Source of the DNA: Acidimicrobiales bacterium
GTDB lineage: Bacteria > Actinomycetota > Acidimicrobiia > Acidimicrobiales > UBA8190
NCBI GenBank assembly: GCA_030042575.1
Contig: JASHZK010000199.1
Location: forward strand, 1 to 14,595
Reading direction: 5' to 3'
DNA: 14,595 nt
Shown: positions 6,119 through 12,268 of the stretch, one piece after another
Position numbering within the stretch: position 1 is the first letter of the stretch
Layout of the letters: each line of letters begins with the position of its first letter
Translations under genes and position numbers: made by a program
The notes under the pieces: generated by a model
Told to the model about the DNA's origin: nothing
The model's database searches: none
What the model saw: only the letters and a program-made list of their open reading frames with translations

Positions 6119-7078
6119 TCAGAGGTAAGGCCGCTCCTGGGCCCAGGTGAAGTCCACGGCCGGCTGCCCCGAGCTGTCGACGAGCAGCTCGGTCAGGCTG
6201 GGGTTGCCGTCGTAGGCGGTGGAGTCCCAGCCGGCACCCATGACGCACATCTGGCAGGAGAGGTTCATGAGGATGTTGTCGCGGTGGCCCCAGCAACCGC
6301 TGTGGTCGCCGGCCGTGCAGTCGACGTTGGAGGATCCCACGCCGTCGTCGTACATCCAGTAGTAGAGGGCCTCGAGCGGGTTGCCCACCTCGGCGGCCCA
6401 GTTGGCCCCCCACTGGGTGGAGGGGAAGCCGCCGGGGGGCGACGGGTCGGTGTCGTCGGCCGCGCCTTGCGCCGCGGCCTGGTCCAAAGCGGTGGCCATG
6501 GCCGACAGGGGAGGCAGGCCGCGGGCAGTGCGCTCCAGGTTGGTGGACACGAAGATCTGTTCGGGGGCGGAGAGCTGGTACCAGTTGCCGGGCAGGGTCA
6601 TGGCCGGCACCCCCTCTTGGGCGCGGGCGTTGTCGATGGCCGCCAAGGCGGCGCTCACGCAACCGGCGGAGTCGTCGTAAGCGGCGCCCGAGCAGTCCTG
6701 GAGGAAATCGGGCGACGGGGCGATGTTGGCCGACGGATTGTCGGGCGGCAGGATGCCGCTCGGGGCCGGCGCCGGGGTCCGAGGGGGGGAAGGCGTGGCC
6801 CGGACGGTCGCCGGGGCGGGCGGCACGGTCGTCGTGGTCGTCGTGGTCGTGGTGGTGGTGGTCGTCGTGGTAGTGGACGTGGACGTGGACGTGGACGTGG
6901 ACGACGGGACGGTGGTGACGGCGGCCGGACGGAGACGAGCTGGCAGCGGGTTGGTCCCCACTCCGAAGCTCACGCCGGTGGCGAGCACCGTGATCAGCCC
7001 GGTCACGGCGGCGCCCAGCGCGGCCAGGGCGATCCCGTCACGACGGCCGATGCGTCGCTGCCGGGGACCGCTTCGCAT
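6119..7078 (-). CDS. Secreted/anchored CAP (SCP-like) domain protein with polythreonine linker
   Basis: 319 residues. A basic N-terminus (MRSGPRQRRIGRRDG) precedes one hydrophobic helix at about 15-40, a signal anchor or signal peptide. Then comes a low-complexity stalk: four Ser-Thr pairs, 16 consecutive Thr (about 69-84), and a Pro/Ala-rich stretch to residue 120. The C-terminal domain has NLERTARGLPPLSAMATALDQAAAQGA and CWGHRDNIL (H265), the two recognisable CAP motifs. The His usual in the first motif is absent, so the canonical two-His metal site is incomplete. Six Cys (129, 140, 254, 262, 275, 278) could form disulfides, in agreement with export. Function in bacteria is largely unknown. 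The start is uncertain: ATG 7078 has GGAGG directly against it, and a TTG at 7150 would add 24 residues. Confidence 0.8.
   Translation of the reverse strand: MRSGPRQRRIGRRDGIALAALGAAVTGLITVLATGVSFGVGTNPLPARLRPAAVTTVPSSTSTSTSTSTTTTTTTTTTTTTTTTVPPAPATVRATPSPPRTPAPAPSGILPPDNPSANIAPSPDFLQDCSGAAYDDSAGCVSAALAAIDNARAQEGVPAMTLPGNWYQLSAPEQIFVSTNLERTARGLPPLSAMATALDQAAAQGAADDTDPSPPGGFPSTQWGANWAAEVGNPLEALYYWMYDDGVGSSNVDCTAGDHSGCWGHRDNILMNLSCQMCVMGAGWDSTAYDGNPSLTELLVDSSGQPAVDFTWAQERPYL
6826..6905. repeat. simple-sequence repeat coding for the Ser-Thr/Thr linker
   Basis: On the + strand five perfect GTGGAC hexamers run from 6873 to 6902, next to an imperfect GTC/GTG trinucleotide tract from about 6828 to 6872. 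On the coding (-) strand they give Ser-Thr pairs and 16 Thr codons. Copy number could change by slippage without breaking the frame for the trimer and hexamer units. The product would be an extended, possibly glycosylated stalk. Confidence 0.75.
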
Positions 7079-7203
7079 CCTCCAGGCATCGGCAGGGCAC
7101 CGGCGCTCTTGACCGAACCCGGGGGCCCTGTCCCCCCAACACCTGGACAATCCTCGACTTTACGGGCCCACCGACGAAGGGGCGGGCACCCAGATCCCCG
7201 CAT

Positions 7204-7209
7204 TAGCGT
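7204..7209 (+). promoter_or_regulatory. candidate -10 box (TAGCGT) upstream of the peroxidase operon
   Basis: In the 170-bp divergent gap 7079-7248, TAGCGT fits TAnnnT and would start transcription near 7216, with a leader of about 33 nt containing the AAGGAGA site. No good -35 is seen. On the other strand TAAAGT (7162-7157) could serve the CAP gene. Both are motif matches only. Confidence 0.25.
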
Positions 7210-7236
7210 CGAGTTCTGTTGTCTGCGGCAACCGAC

Positions 7237-7243
7237 AAGGAGA
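7237..7243 (+). promoter_or_regulatory. ribosome binding site (AAGGAGA) fixing the peroxidase start
   Basis: AAGGAGA followed by 5 nt and GTG at 7249 is a near-ideal Shine-Dalgarno arrangement. It selects the GTG over an in-frame TTG at 7219 that lies upstream of the site. Confidence 0.65.
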
Positions 7244-7248
7244 CGCGC

Positions 7249-7746
7249 GTGCCCGCCATCTACGACATCCCCATCCGGACCCTGCAGGGAGCGCCCTCCT
7301 CGCTGGCCGGCCACAGAGACAAGACCCTCCTGCTGGTCAACGTGGCGTCGCGCTGCGGGCTCACGCCCCAGTACGCCGGCCTCCAGCGGCTCCAGGACAC
7401 CTACGGGGAGCGGGGCTTCTCGGTGCTGGGCTTTCCGTGCAACCAATTTCTCGAGCAGGAGCCCGGCACGGCCGAGGAGATCGGCGAGTTCTGTTCGGTC
7501 AATTACGGCGTCACCTTCCCGCTCTTCGAGAAGATCGAGGTGAACGGTCCCGGCCGCCACCCGTTGTACCAGCAGCTCGTCTCCGCACCCGACACCGAGG
7601 GCCAGGCCGGAGACATCCAATGGAACTTCGAGAAATTCCTCGTCTCTCCCCGGGGCGAGGTGGTGGCGCGTTTCCGCCCGGGGGTGGAGCCCGAGGACCC
7701 CGCCCTCGTCTCGGTCCTGGAGTCGGCCCTGCCCGAGGTGGTCTGA
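7249..7746 (+). CDS. Glutathione peroxidase family thiol peroxidase (BtuE-like)
   Basis: 165 residues from the GTG with a strong ribosome site. Motifs in order: NVASRCGLTPQY with the peroxidatic Cys36, GFPCNQFLEQEPG with Gln66 of the catalytic tetrad, FCSVNYGVTFPLFEKIEVNG with Cys82 at the resolving-Cys position, and WNFEKFLV with Trp125 and Asn126. The active site uses Cys, not selenocysteine, and Cys82 implies a thioredoxin-type recycling route, sensible because most actinobacteria lack glutathione. The sequence is close in layout to E. coli BtuE but lacks its insertion before WNFEKFLV. It reduces hydrogen peroxide or lipid peroxides in the cytoplasm. It is the first of five genes in one direction that end with an iron permease; the next gene starts 39 bp on. 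Confidence 0.95.
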   Translation: MPAIYDIPIRTLQGAPSSLAGHRDKTLLLVNVASRCGLTPQYAGLQRLQDTYGERGFSVLGFPCNQFLEQEPGTAEEIGEFCSVNYGVTFPLFEKIEVNGPGRHPLYQQLVSAPDTEGQAGDIQWNFEKFLVSPRGEVVARFRPGVEPEDPALVSVLESALPEVV

Positions 7747-7785
7747 CACCGCGTCCGAGACGACGGCAAGGGGGATCGCCAAGAC

Positions 7786-8211
7786 GTGGACAGCCGCGTT
7801 CTTCGACTCGACACGAGCGGGCGCCAGGTGCTCGATCTCTCCGAGGAGCTCGAGGAGTTCTGCGCCGGCCGGGGCGACGGCCTGTGCTCGGTGTTCGCCC
7901 CCCACGCCACCGCCGGCGTGGCGCTCATGGAAACCGGTTCGGGGTCGGAAGCCGACCTGATCGAGGCGCTGGGGCGTCTCCTGCCTCGAGACGCTCCCTA
8001 CCGACACCGACACGGCGCCCGCGGCCACGGTGCCGACCATCTCCTTCCGGTCCTGGTGTCGCCGTCGCTGGTGGTTCCCGTTGTCGGCGGGCGCCCTGCC
8101 CTCGGCCCCTGGCAGCGACTGGTGCTGGTGGACTTGAACGCCGACAATCCCCGGCGCCACGTGCGCCTGAGCTTCCTCCCCTCGCCAACTCCTAGGATGG
8201 CTCGCTCATGA
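7786..8211 (+). CDS. YjbQ/UPF0047 family protein
   Basis: 141 residues. The signature of the UPF0047 fold is clear: SVFAPHATAGVALMETG, then YRHRHGARGHGADHLLPVLVSPSLVVPV, then LGPWQRLVLVDL. Conserved His residues cluster in these segments and probably hold a metal. Family members show thiamine-phosphate synthase activity in some assays, but the physiological role is unsettled. GTG at 7786 has AAGGGGGAT at 7768-7775 upstream. The stop overlaps the ATG of the DUF169 gene (ATGA, 8208-8211), so the two are translationally coupled. The C-terminal PTPRMARS tail is slightly longer than usual, probably a by-product of the overlap. Confidence 0.9.
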   Translation: MDSRVLRLDTSGRQVLDLSEELEEFCAGRGDGLCSVFAPHATAGVALMETGSGSEADLIEALGRLLPRDAPYRHRHGARGHGADHLLPVLVSPSLVVPVVGGRPALGPWQRLVLVDLNADNPRRHVRLSFLPSPTPRMARS

Positions 8212-8942
8212 CCGACCCCGCTGATCCTGCGCTGCGCCGGCGACTGGCCGAGGCGCTGACCAAGGCGCTGCATCTGGCCGTGGCGCCCATCGCCATCTCC
8301 TTCGAGGCGGAGCCGCCGCCGGCGCTGCCCGCCTTCGACGAGCCCATGTCCGACCCTGCTCCCGACGGGCGCCGGGGCCGGGTCCCGGCCGGCTGTGTCT
8401 TCTGGGTGCGGGCGGCGGAGCACACTTTCGCCACCGCGCCCGAGGACCACGGCAACTGCTCGGTGGGGCGCTACACCCACGGGCTCGCCTCCATGGAGGA
8501 GATCGCGGGCAACGACGACGTGGCCGCCCTGCTGGAGTCGGGCTGGGTGGACGCCGAGGCGGTTTCCGCCATCCCCTCGGTGTCGAAGAGTCCCGGCTCG
8601 ATCGTCTACGGCCCGTTGGCCGAGGCGCCCCGACAGCCCGACGTGGTGCTCCTGCGGGTGAACGGGCGCCAGCTCATGGTGCTCTCCGACGCCCTGCCGG
8701 CGCTGCGCATCGAGGGCAAGCCCCAGTGTCACATCGTGGCGCTGGCCCAGGAGCACGGTGAGGCCGCCGCCAGCGTGGGCTGCGCCCTGAGCCGGGCTCG
8801 TACCGGCATGCGGCCCGACGAGATGACCTTCGCCTTCCCCGGCAGCCGGCTGGCCGAGGTGGTGGACGCCGTCGAACGGACCTCTGCCGTCGACAGCGTG
8901 GTGGCCAAGTACGCGGCGGAGGATGCCCGGCGCTTCCCATGA
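8208..8942 (+). CDS. DUF169 family protein
   Basis: 244 residues. Family features seen: APIAISF near the N-terminus, PAGCVFWVRAAEHTFAT (Cys63), DHGNCSVGRYTHGLA (Cys84), KSPGSIVYGPL in the middle, and KPQCHIVALAQEHGEAAASVGCALSRARTGM (Cys174, Cys192). The four Cys lie in conserved DUF169 positions and could bind a metal or cluster, but the family's function is not known. No signal peptide or membrane segment is present, so it is cytoplasmic. The start overlaps the yjbQ-like stop by 4 bp. The next gene, a cupredoxin lipoprotein, begins about 28 bp downstream (or overlaps, if its ATG at 8923 is used), which places this Cys-rich protein inside the iron-uptake transcript. Confidence 0.88.
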   Translation: MTDPADPALRRRLAEALTKALHLAVAPIAISFEAEPPPALPAFDEPMSDPAPDGRRGRVPAGCVFWVRAAEHTFATAPEDHGNCSVGRYTHGLASMEEIAGNDDVAALLESGWVDAEAVSAIPSVSKSPGSIVYGPLAEAPRQPDVVLLRVNGRQLMVLSDALPALRIEGKPQCHIVALAQEHGEAAASVGCALSRARTGMRPDEMTFAFPGSRLAEVVDAVERTSAVDSVVAKYAAEDARRFP

Positions 8943-8970
8943 CGTCGAGGGCGACGTCGTTCTCCTCCTG

Positions 8971-9369
8971 GTGAGGCCGGCGGTCCCTGTCGGGCGGGGT
9001 GCCCTGGCCGTTGTCGTCGTGTCGTCGGGGCTGTGGCTGGCGGCGTGTGGTTACGCGGTGAGACCCAACAGCGAGGGCCTCGCTGCCGACGTGCGGGTCG
9101 TCCGAGTGACCGTCACCCCTTCGGGCTGTCACCCGGTACCCGGTTCCGTACCGGCCGGTGAAGTCCAGATCGTCGTCACGAACCTCAATGCGCCGACCGT
9201 GTCGGAAGTCGAGATTCGGACCGGCAATTTCTCCCAGGTCCTCGGCGAGCGTGAGAACCTGGTCGAGGGCCTGTCCCAGACTTTCGAACTCCATCTCGAG
9301 CGAGGGCGGTACATCGTGAACTGCCCTGGTGCCGTTCAGCAACAATGGCCCTTGGCGGTGTCCACCTAG
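8971..9369 (+). CDS. EfeO-type cupredoxin-domain lipoprotein (no M75 domain)
   Basis: 132 residues from GTG 8971. Residues 1-25 are a lipoprotein signal (two Arg, then a hydrophobic run) ending in the lipobox LAAC with Cys26. The mature part is one cupredoxin-like domain matching the N-terminal domain of EfeO: VTVTPSGCHPVPG (Cys53), PAGEVQIVVTN, SEVEI (Glu79, Glu81), GERENLVEGLSQ (Glu93, Glu95), and RGRYIVNCPG (Cys118). EfeO uses the equivalent Cys and acidic residues to bind copper and iron. The imelysin-like M75 domain that normally follows is absent. The protein would sit on the outer face of the membrane and pass iron to the permease whose GTG lies 9 bp downstream. The start is uncertain: ATG 8923 has GGAGG directly adjacent and would lengthen the signal. 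Confidence 0.85.
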   Translation: MRPAVPVGRGALAVVVVSSGLWLAACGYAVRPNSEGLAADVRVVRVTVTPSGCHPVPGSVPAGEVQIVVTNLNAPTVSEVEIRTGNFSQVLGERENLVEGLSQTFELHLERGRYIVNCPGAVQQQWPLAVST

Positions 9370-9378
9370 GATTGCACC

Positions 9379-11475
9379 GTGCTGCCGGCCTTCGTCATCG
9401 GCTTGCGAGAAGGCCTGGAAACCGTCGTCGTGCTCGGGGCCATCGTCGTGTTCCTGCGGGCGCAGGGTCGAAGCGACCTTCTTCCACGGGTCTGGCGGGC
9501 CGGCGCCCTGGCTGCGGTGCTGTGCATGGCCATCGGCGTGGTGATCCGCTACGTCGAGGTCAACCTTCCGTGGCGTCAGCAAGAGCAACTCGAGACCGTC
9601 GTGGGCTTGGTCGCCGTCGCCACCGTGACCTACATGGTCGTGTGGATGCGCCGTTTCCCCAAGGATCTTCGCCGTGACACCGACACTGCCGCCTCGGCCG
9701 CTCTCGCCCGTAAGGCCGGTAGCGGACTCGTCCTCCTCGCCTTCTTCGCCGTCCTGCGCGAGGGGTTCGAGGTCACCGTGTTCCTGGTGGCCACCATCGG
9801 CCTGACCGGACGCAACGCCTGGTTGTCGACGGGAGGGGCCCTCCTGGGCGTCCTCGCCGCCTTCGCCATCGGGACCGGCGTGGTGAAGGGGACCAGACAT
9901 CTCGATGTGGCTCGCTTCTTCCGGGTCACCGCCGTGGTCCTCGTCCTCTCGGCAGCAGGCATCGCCATGACCAGCATGCAGACAGCCAACGCCGCCGGCT
10001 GGATCACCGTCGGACAGCGGCCGCAGTTCGATCTTTCCTGGCTGGCTCCGCCCGGCTCGCTGCTGTCCTCGTTCACCACCGGCATGTTCGGGCTTCAGCC
10101 CTATCCCACGCTGGTGGAGGTGGTGGCCTGGCTCGCCTATCTGCTGCCCATGATGGCGGTCGTCCTGTGGCCGGTGGGGAAGGCCCCGTTCGGGCCGAGA
10201 AGAGCGGCGTCACCACGGCCGAGACCCAAGAGGTTCCTGGCCGTGGGTGCTGCCGTCTTCGCTGGCGCCCTGGGGGTGACCGTCGCCCTGGCCGTGGCCC
10301 TGCCGTCGTCCTCCTCCACCACCAAGACGACCAGCGCCTCGGCCAAGATCCTCTTCGCCGGTCTCGAGGCCGTCACCTGTAGCGGCGCCTCCCACTGCAC
10401 GGCCGTCGGAGACTTCTTGCCCGTCGACAAGGACGCGGCCATCGGTGACCCCGATGGCGACGGCAAGGCCACCCACACCCTGGTCGAATTCTCCGACGGG
10501 GCCCGATGGGTGCACGTTCCCAGCCCCGATGTGGGGCGTGGCGGCTCCCAGCTCTCGAGCGTGTCCTGTCCCAGCGTGGACAGCTGCACCGCCGTGGGCT
10601 TCTACCGGCCCGACCCGTTCCCCGGCTACGCCGCCACCGCCCCCCCCAGCGACCCCTTGATCGAGTCCGAGACCGACGGGCGTTGGCACATCGTCGACAG
10701 CCCGGTGCCGGCCCCCGACAGCGTGCTGGCAGGCGTCTCGTGTCCGACCACTTCCGACTGCACGGCCGTGGGCTACGCCATCTCGGGCCAGAGCGGGGCC
10801 ACACCGCTGGAGTCGCTCTTCATCGAGAGCTTCGACGGTCGGGCATGGACACTCGAAGAGGTCTCCCCACCGCCAGGGTCGGTCTCCGAGCTCGACTCCG
10901 TGTCGTGTGCCAGCACGTCTGCTTGTGTGGCCGTGGGCGACAGCGCCCCGCAGTCCGATCCCACCGCCACCCGTCCGCTGGTCGAGACGATGCAGCACGG
11001 GACCTGGAGGCAAGGCACCTTCGGCTCCTCGGGATCGGGCCAGGGCATCCTCTACGACGTCGCCTGCCCGGCGGTGGGACAATGCCTGGCCGCTGGGAAC
11101 TCGGTCACGGGCGCCACCGGATCGGCGCTGGTGCTGTCGCTGAGCGGAACGAGCTGGACCGTCGACCGGGCGGCGTCGAGCCAGGCGCACGATCCGTCCC
11201 TCACGGCACTGGGTTGTGCCGGTGTCGAGCACTGTGTGGTGGCGGGAACGGCGCTCGAGTCGGCGGCAAAGGTGTTGGCCGAGGTCGACGACACCGGCTG
11301 GCAGTCGCTCTCCCCGCCCGCCTTCTCCGACAACGTCGACAGCATCGCCTGCCCCACGCAGCGCAGCTGTGTCGTGGTGGGAAGCCGATATGTGAACAGC
11401 CTGGGCAACACCCGGGCCCTGACCGCCCTGCTGTCGGCGGGCACCTGGACCACCGAACCGAACCCCGGTCCTTGA
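9379..11475 (+). CDS. FTR1/EfeU iron permease fused to an extracellular seven-repeat beta-propeller-like domain
   Basis: 698 residues in one unbroken frame. Residues 1-266 are an FTR1/EfeU permease with seven helices and both iron-binding motifs, REGLE (10-14) and REGFE (127-131). A basic loop (RRAASPRPRPKR) and an eighth helix (286-309) follow, then a Ser/Thr linker. Residues 323-698 hold seven repeats, each with a C-x5-C pair (Cys 334/340, 397/403, 455/461, 510/516, 563/569, 613/619, 658/664), usually followed by an A-V-G-like turn, and each closed by a Trp (377, 436, 490, 543, 593, 641, 690). Seven repeats of 45-63 residues suggest a seven-bladed propeller with disulfides. Positive-inside loops put the N-terminus and the propeller outside. 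The first repeat carries DPDGDG, a DxDxDG cation loop. The GTG has TAGGA at 9367-9371 upstream. EfeU proteins normally end after helix seven; the propeller's role is unknown. Confidence 0.9.
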   Translation: MLPAFVIGLREGLETVVVLGAIVVFLRAQGRSDLLPRVWRAGALAAVLCMAIGVVIRYVEVNLPWRQQEQLETVVGLVAVATVTYMVVWMRRFPKDLRRDTDTAASAALARKAGSGLVLLAFFAVLREGFEVTVFLVATIGLTGRNAWLSTGGALLGVLAAFAIGTGVVKGTRHLDVARFFRVTAVVLVLSAAGIAMTSMQTANAAGWITVGQRPQFDLSWLAPPGSLLSSFTTGMFGLQPYPTLVEVVAWLAYLLPMMAVVLWPVGKAPFGPRRAASPRPRPKRFLAVGAAVFAGALGVTVALAVALPSSSSTTKTTSASAKILFAGLEAVTCSGASHCTAVGDFLPVDKDAAIGDPDGDGKATHTLVEFSDGARWVHVPSPDVGRGGSQLSSVSCPSVDSCTAVGFYRPDPFPGYAATAPPSDPLIESETDGRWHIVDSPVPAPDSVLAGVSCPTTSDCTAVGYAISGQSGATPLESLFIESFDGRAWTLEEVSPPPGSVSELDSVSCASTSACVAVGDSAPQSDPTATRPLVETMQHGTWRQGTFGSSGSGQGILYDVACPAVGQCLAAGNSVTGATGSALVLSLSGTSWTVDRAASSQAHDPSLTALGCAGVEHCVVAGTALESAAKVLAEVDDTGWQSLSPPAFSDNVDSIACPTQRSCVVVGSRYVNSLGNTRALTALLSAGTWTTEPNPGP

Positions 11476-11481
11476 GAGCGT

Positions 11482-11499
11482 CCGGCGCCGGGCCGCCGG
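11482..11499. terminator. GC-rich stem-loop between convergent genes
   Basis: CCGGCG-CCGGGC-CGCCGG is a perfect 6-bp stem with a 6-nt loop filling most of the 25-bp gap between the FTR1-fusion stop and the ABC permease stop. It can form in either transcript. No T-run follows on either side, so it may be a Rho-dependent pause or RNA-stabilising hairpin instead of a true intrinsic terminator. Confidence 0.4.
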
Positions 11500-11500
11500 T

Positions 11501-12268
11501 TCAGACCCTGGGCTCCCAGCTGAAGTGGCGTATGGCCAGCACCAGGCCGGCCACGCCCCATATCCCCACCACCAGCACGTCGTTCCAGCTGAAGTGGGTG
11601 CCCAAGAAGCCCGACTCCATGCCCCGGGCGAAGTGCCAGATCGGGAAGATCTTGGCGATCCAGCGGATCCAGGCCGGGGTGCCGTTGCCCAGGGGGATGA
11701 ACACCCCCGACAGGAACAGCAGGGGCAGGACCGAGGCGTTCACCACCGCCGGCGCCGCGTCGGAGTTGGGGATGGCGGCGGTGATGGCGAATCCCAGGGC
11801 GGCGAAGCTCCCCGCCCCCACCGCCAGCATCACCAAGAAGCGCAGGAGCGTCGTCCCCGACGGGACGTGGGCGTGATAGAAGGCGGCCCCGAAGGCGGTG
11901 GTGAGGAGCACCAGGAGCACGGCCATCAGCAGGGCGTGGACGACGCGTGCTCCGAGGTACAGCCAGCTCGGGATGGGCGTGCCCCGGATCCGCTTGAGCA
12001 CGCCCAGGTCGCGCTGAAAGGTGACGTTCATGGCGACGTTGGTGTAGCAGGCGGTGACGACGGCGAAGGCGCTCATGGCCGCCACGTAGTAGGTGGACTG
12101 CTTGACGACCAGTGCCCCGATGTGCACCTTGCCGTTGCCCAGCAGCGAGGTGAAGATCACGAGGAACATGAGGGGGAAGGCGAAGGTGAAGAAGGCCGAG
12201 GCAGGATTGCGCCAGTACGCCTTGTTGACGTAGCGCACCTGGGTGGCGAACAGGGCGGGACGGTTCAC
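11501..12268 (-). CDS. ABC-2 type transporter permease
   Basis: 255 residues with about six hydrophobic helices. The opening YVNKAYWRNPASAFFTFAFPLMFLVIF is the standard ABC-2 start: a cytoplasmic amphipathic stretch with the R-N-P turn before helix 1. LGVLKRIRGTPIPSWLYLGARVVHALLMAVL is the coupling region that meets the ATPase, and SVLPLLFLSGVFIPLGNGTPAWIRWIAKIFPIWHFARG is the conserved segment before the last helix. This is an exporter-type permease (drug, lipid or polymer); the substrate is unknown. The GTG start at 12268 overlaps the ATPase stop as GTGA, so the two subunits are coupled and should form a 2+2 complex. The stop faces the FTR1-fusion gene across 25 bp. Confidence 0.92.
   Translation of the reverse strand: MNRPALFATQVRYVNKAYWRNPASAFFTFAFPLMFLVIFTSLLGNGKVHIGALVVKQSTYYVAAMSAFAVVTACYTNVAMNVTFQRDLGVLKRIRGTPIPSWLYLGARVVHALLMAVLLVLLTTAFGAAFYHAHVPSGTTLLRFLVMLAVGAGSFAALGFAITAAIPNSDAAPAVVNASVLPLLFLSGVFIPLGNGTPAWIRWIAKIFPIWHFARGMESGFLGTHFSWNDVLVVGIWGVAGLVLAIRHFSWEPRV

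Noticed and set aside
3408..6128. A 906-codon open frame on the + strand, opposite pspA and the acyl-CoA synthetase
   Set aside because: Its product is Gly/Leu/Val/His-rich with no recognisable domain. It is antisense to two well-supported genes and arises from their third-position GC bias.
6060..6662. In-frame extension of the acyl-CoA synthetase upstream to 6662
   Set aside because: It runs under the CAP-domain gene, has no ligase homology, and is Arg-rich. The family N-terminus begins at 6059.
6826..6905. Repeat tract as a CRISPR-like or regulatory array
   Set aside because: Units are 3 and 6 bp with no spacers, and they translate into a clean Ser/Thr linker in a real gene.
7109..7114. 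TTGACC as a -35 box for the peroxidase gene
   Set aside because: No -10-like hexamer lies 16-18 bp downstream; the nearest TAnnnT box is about 90 bp away.
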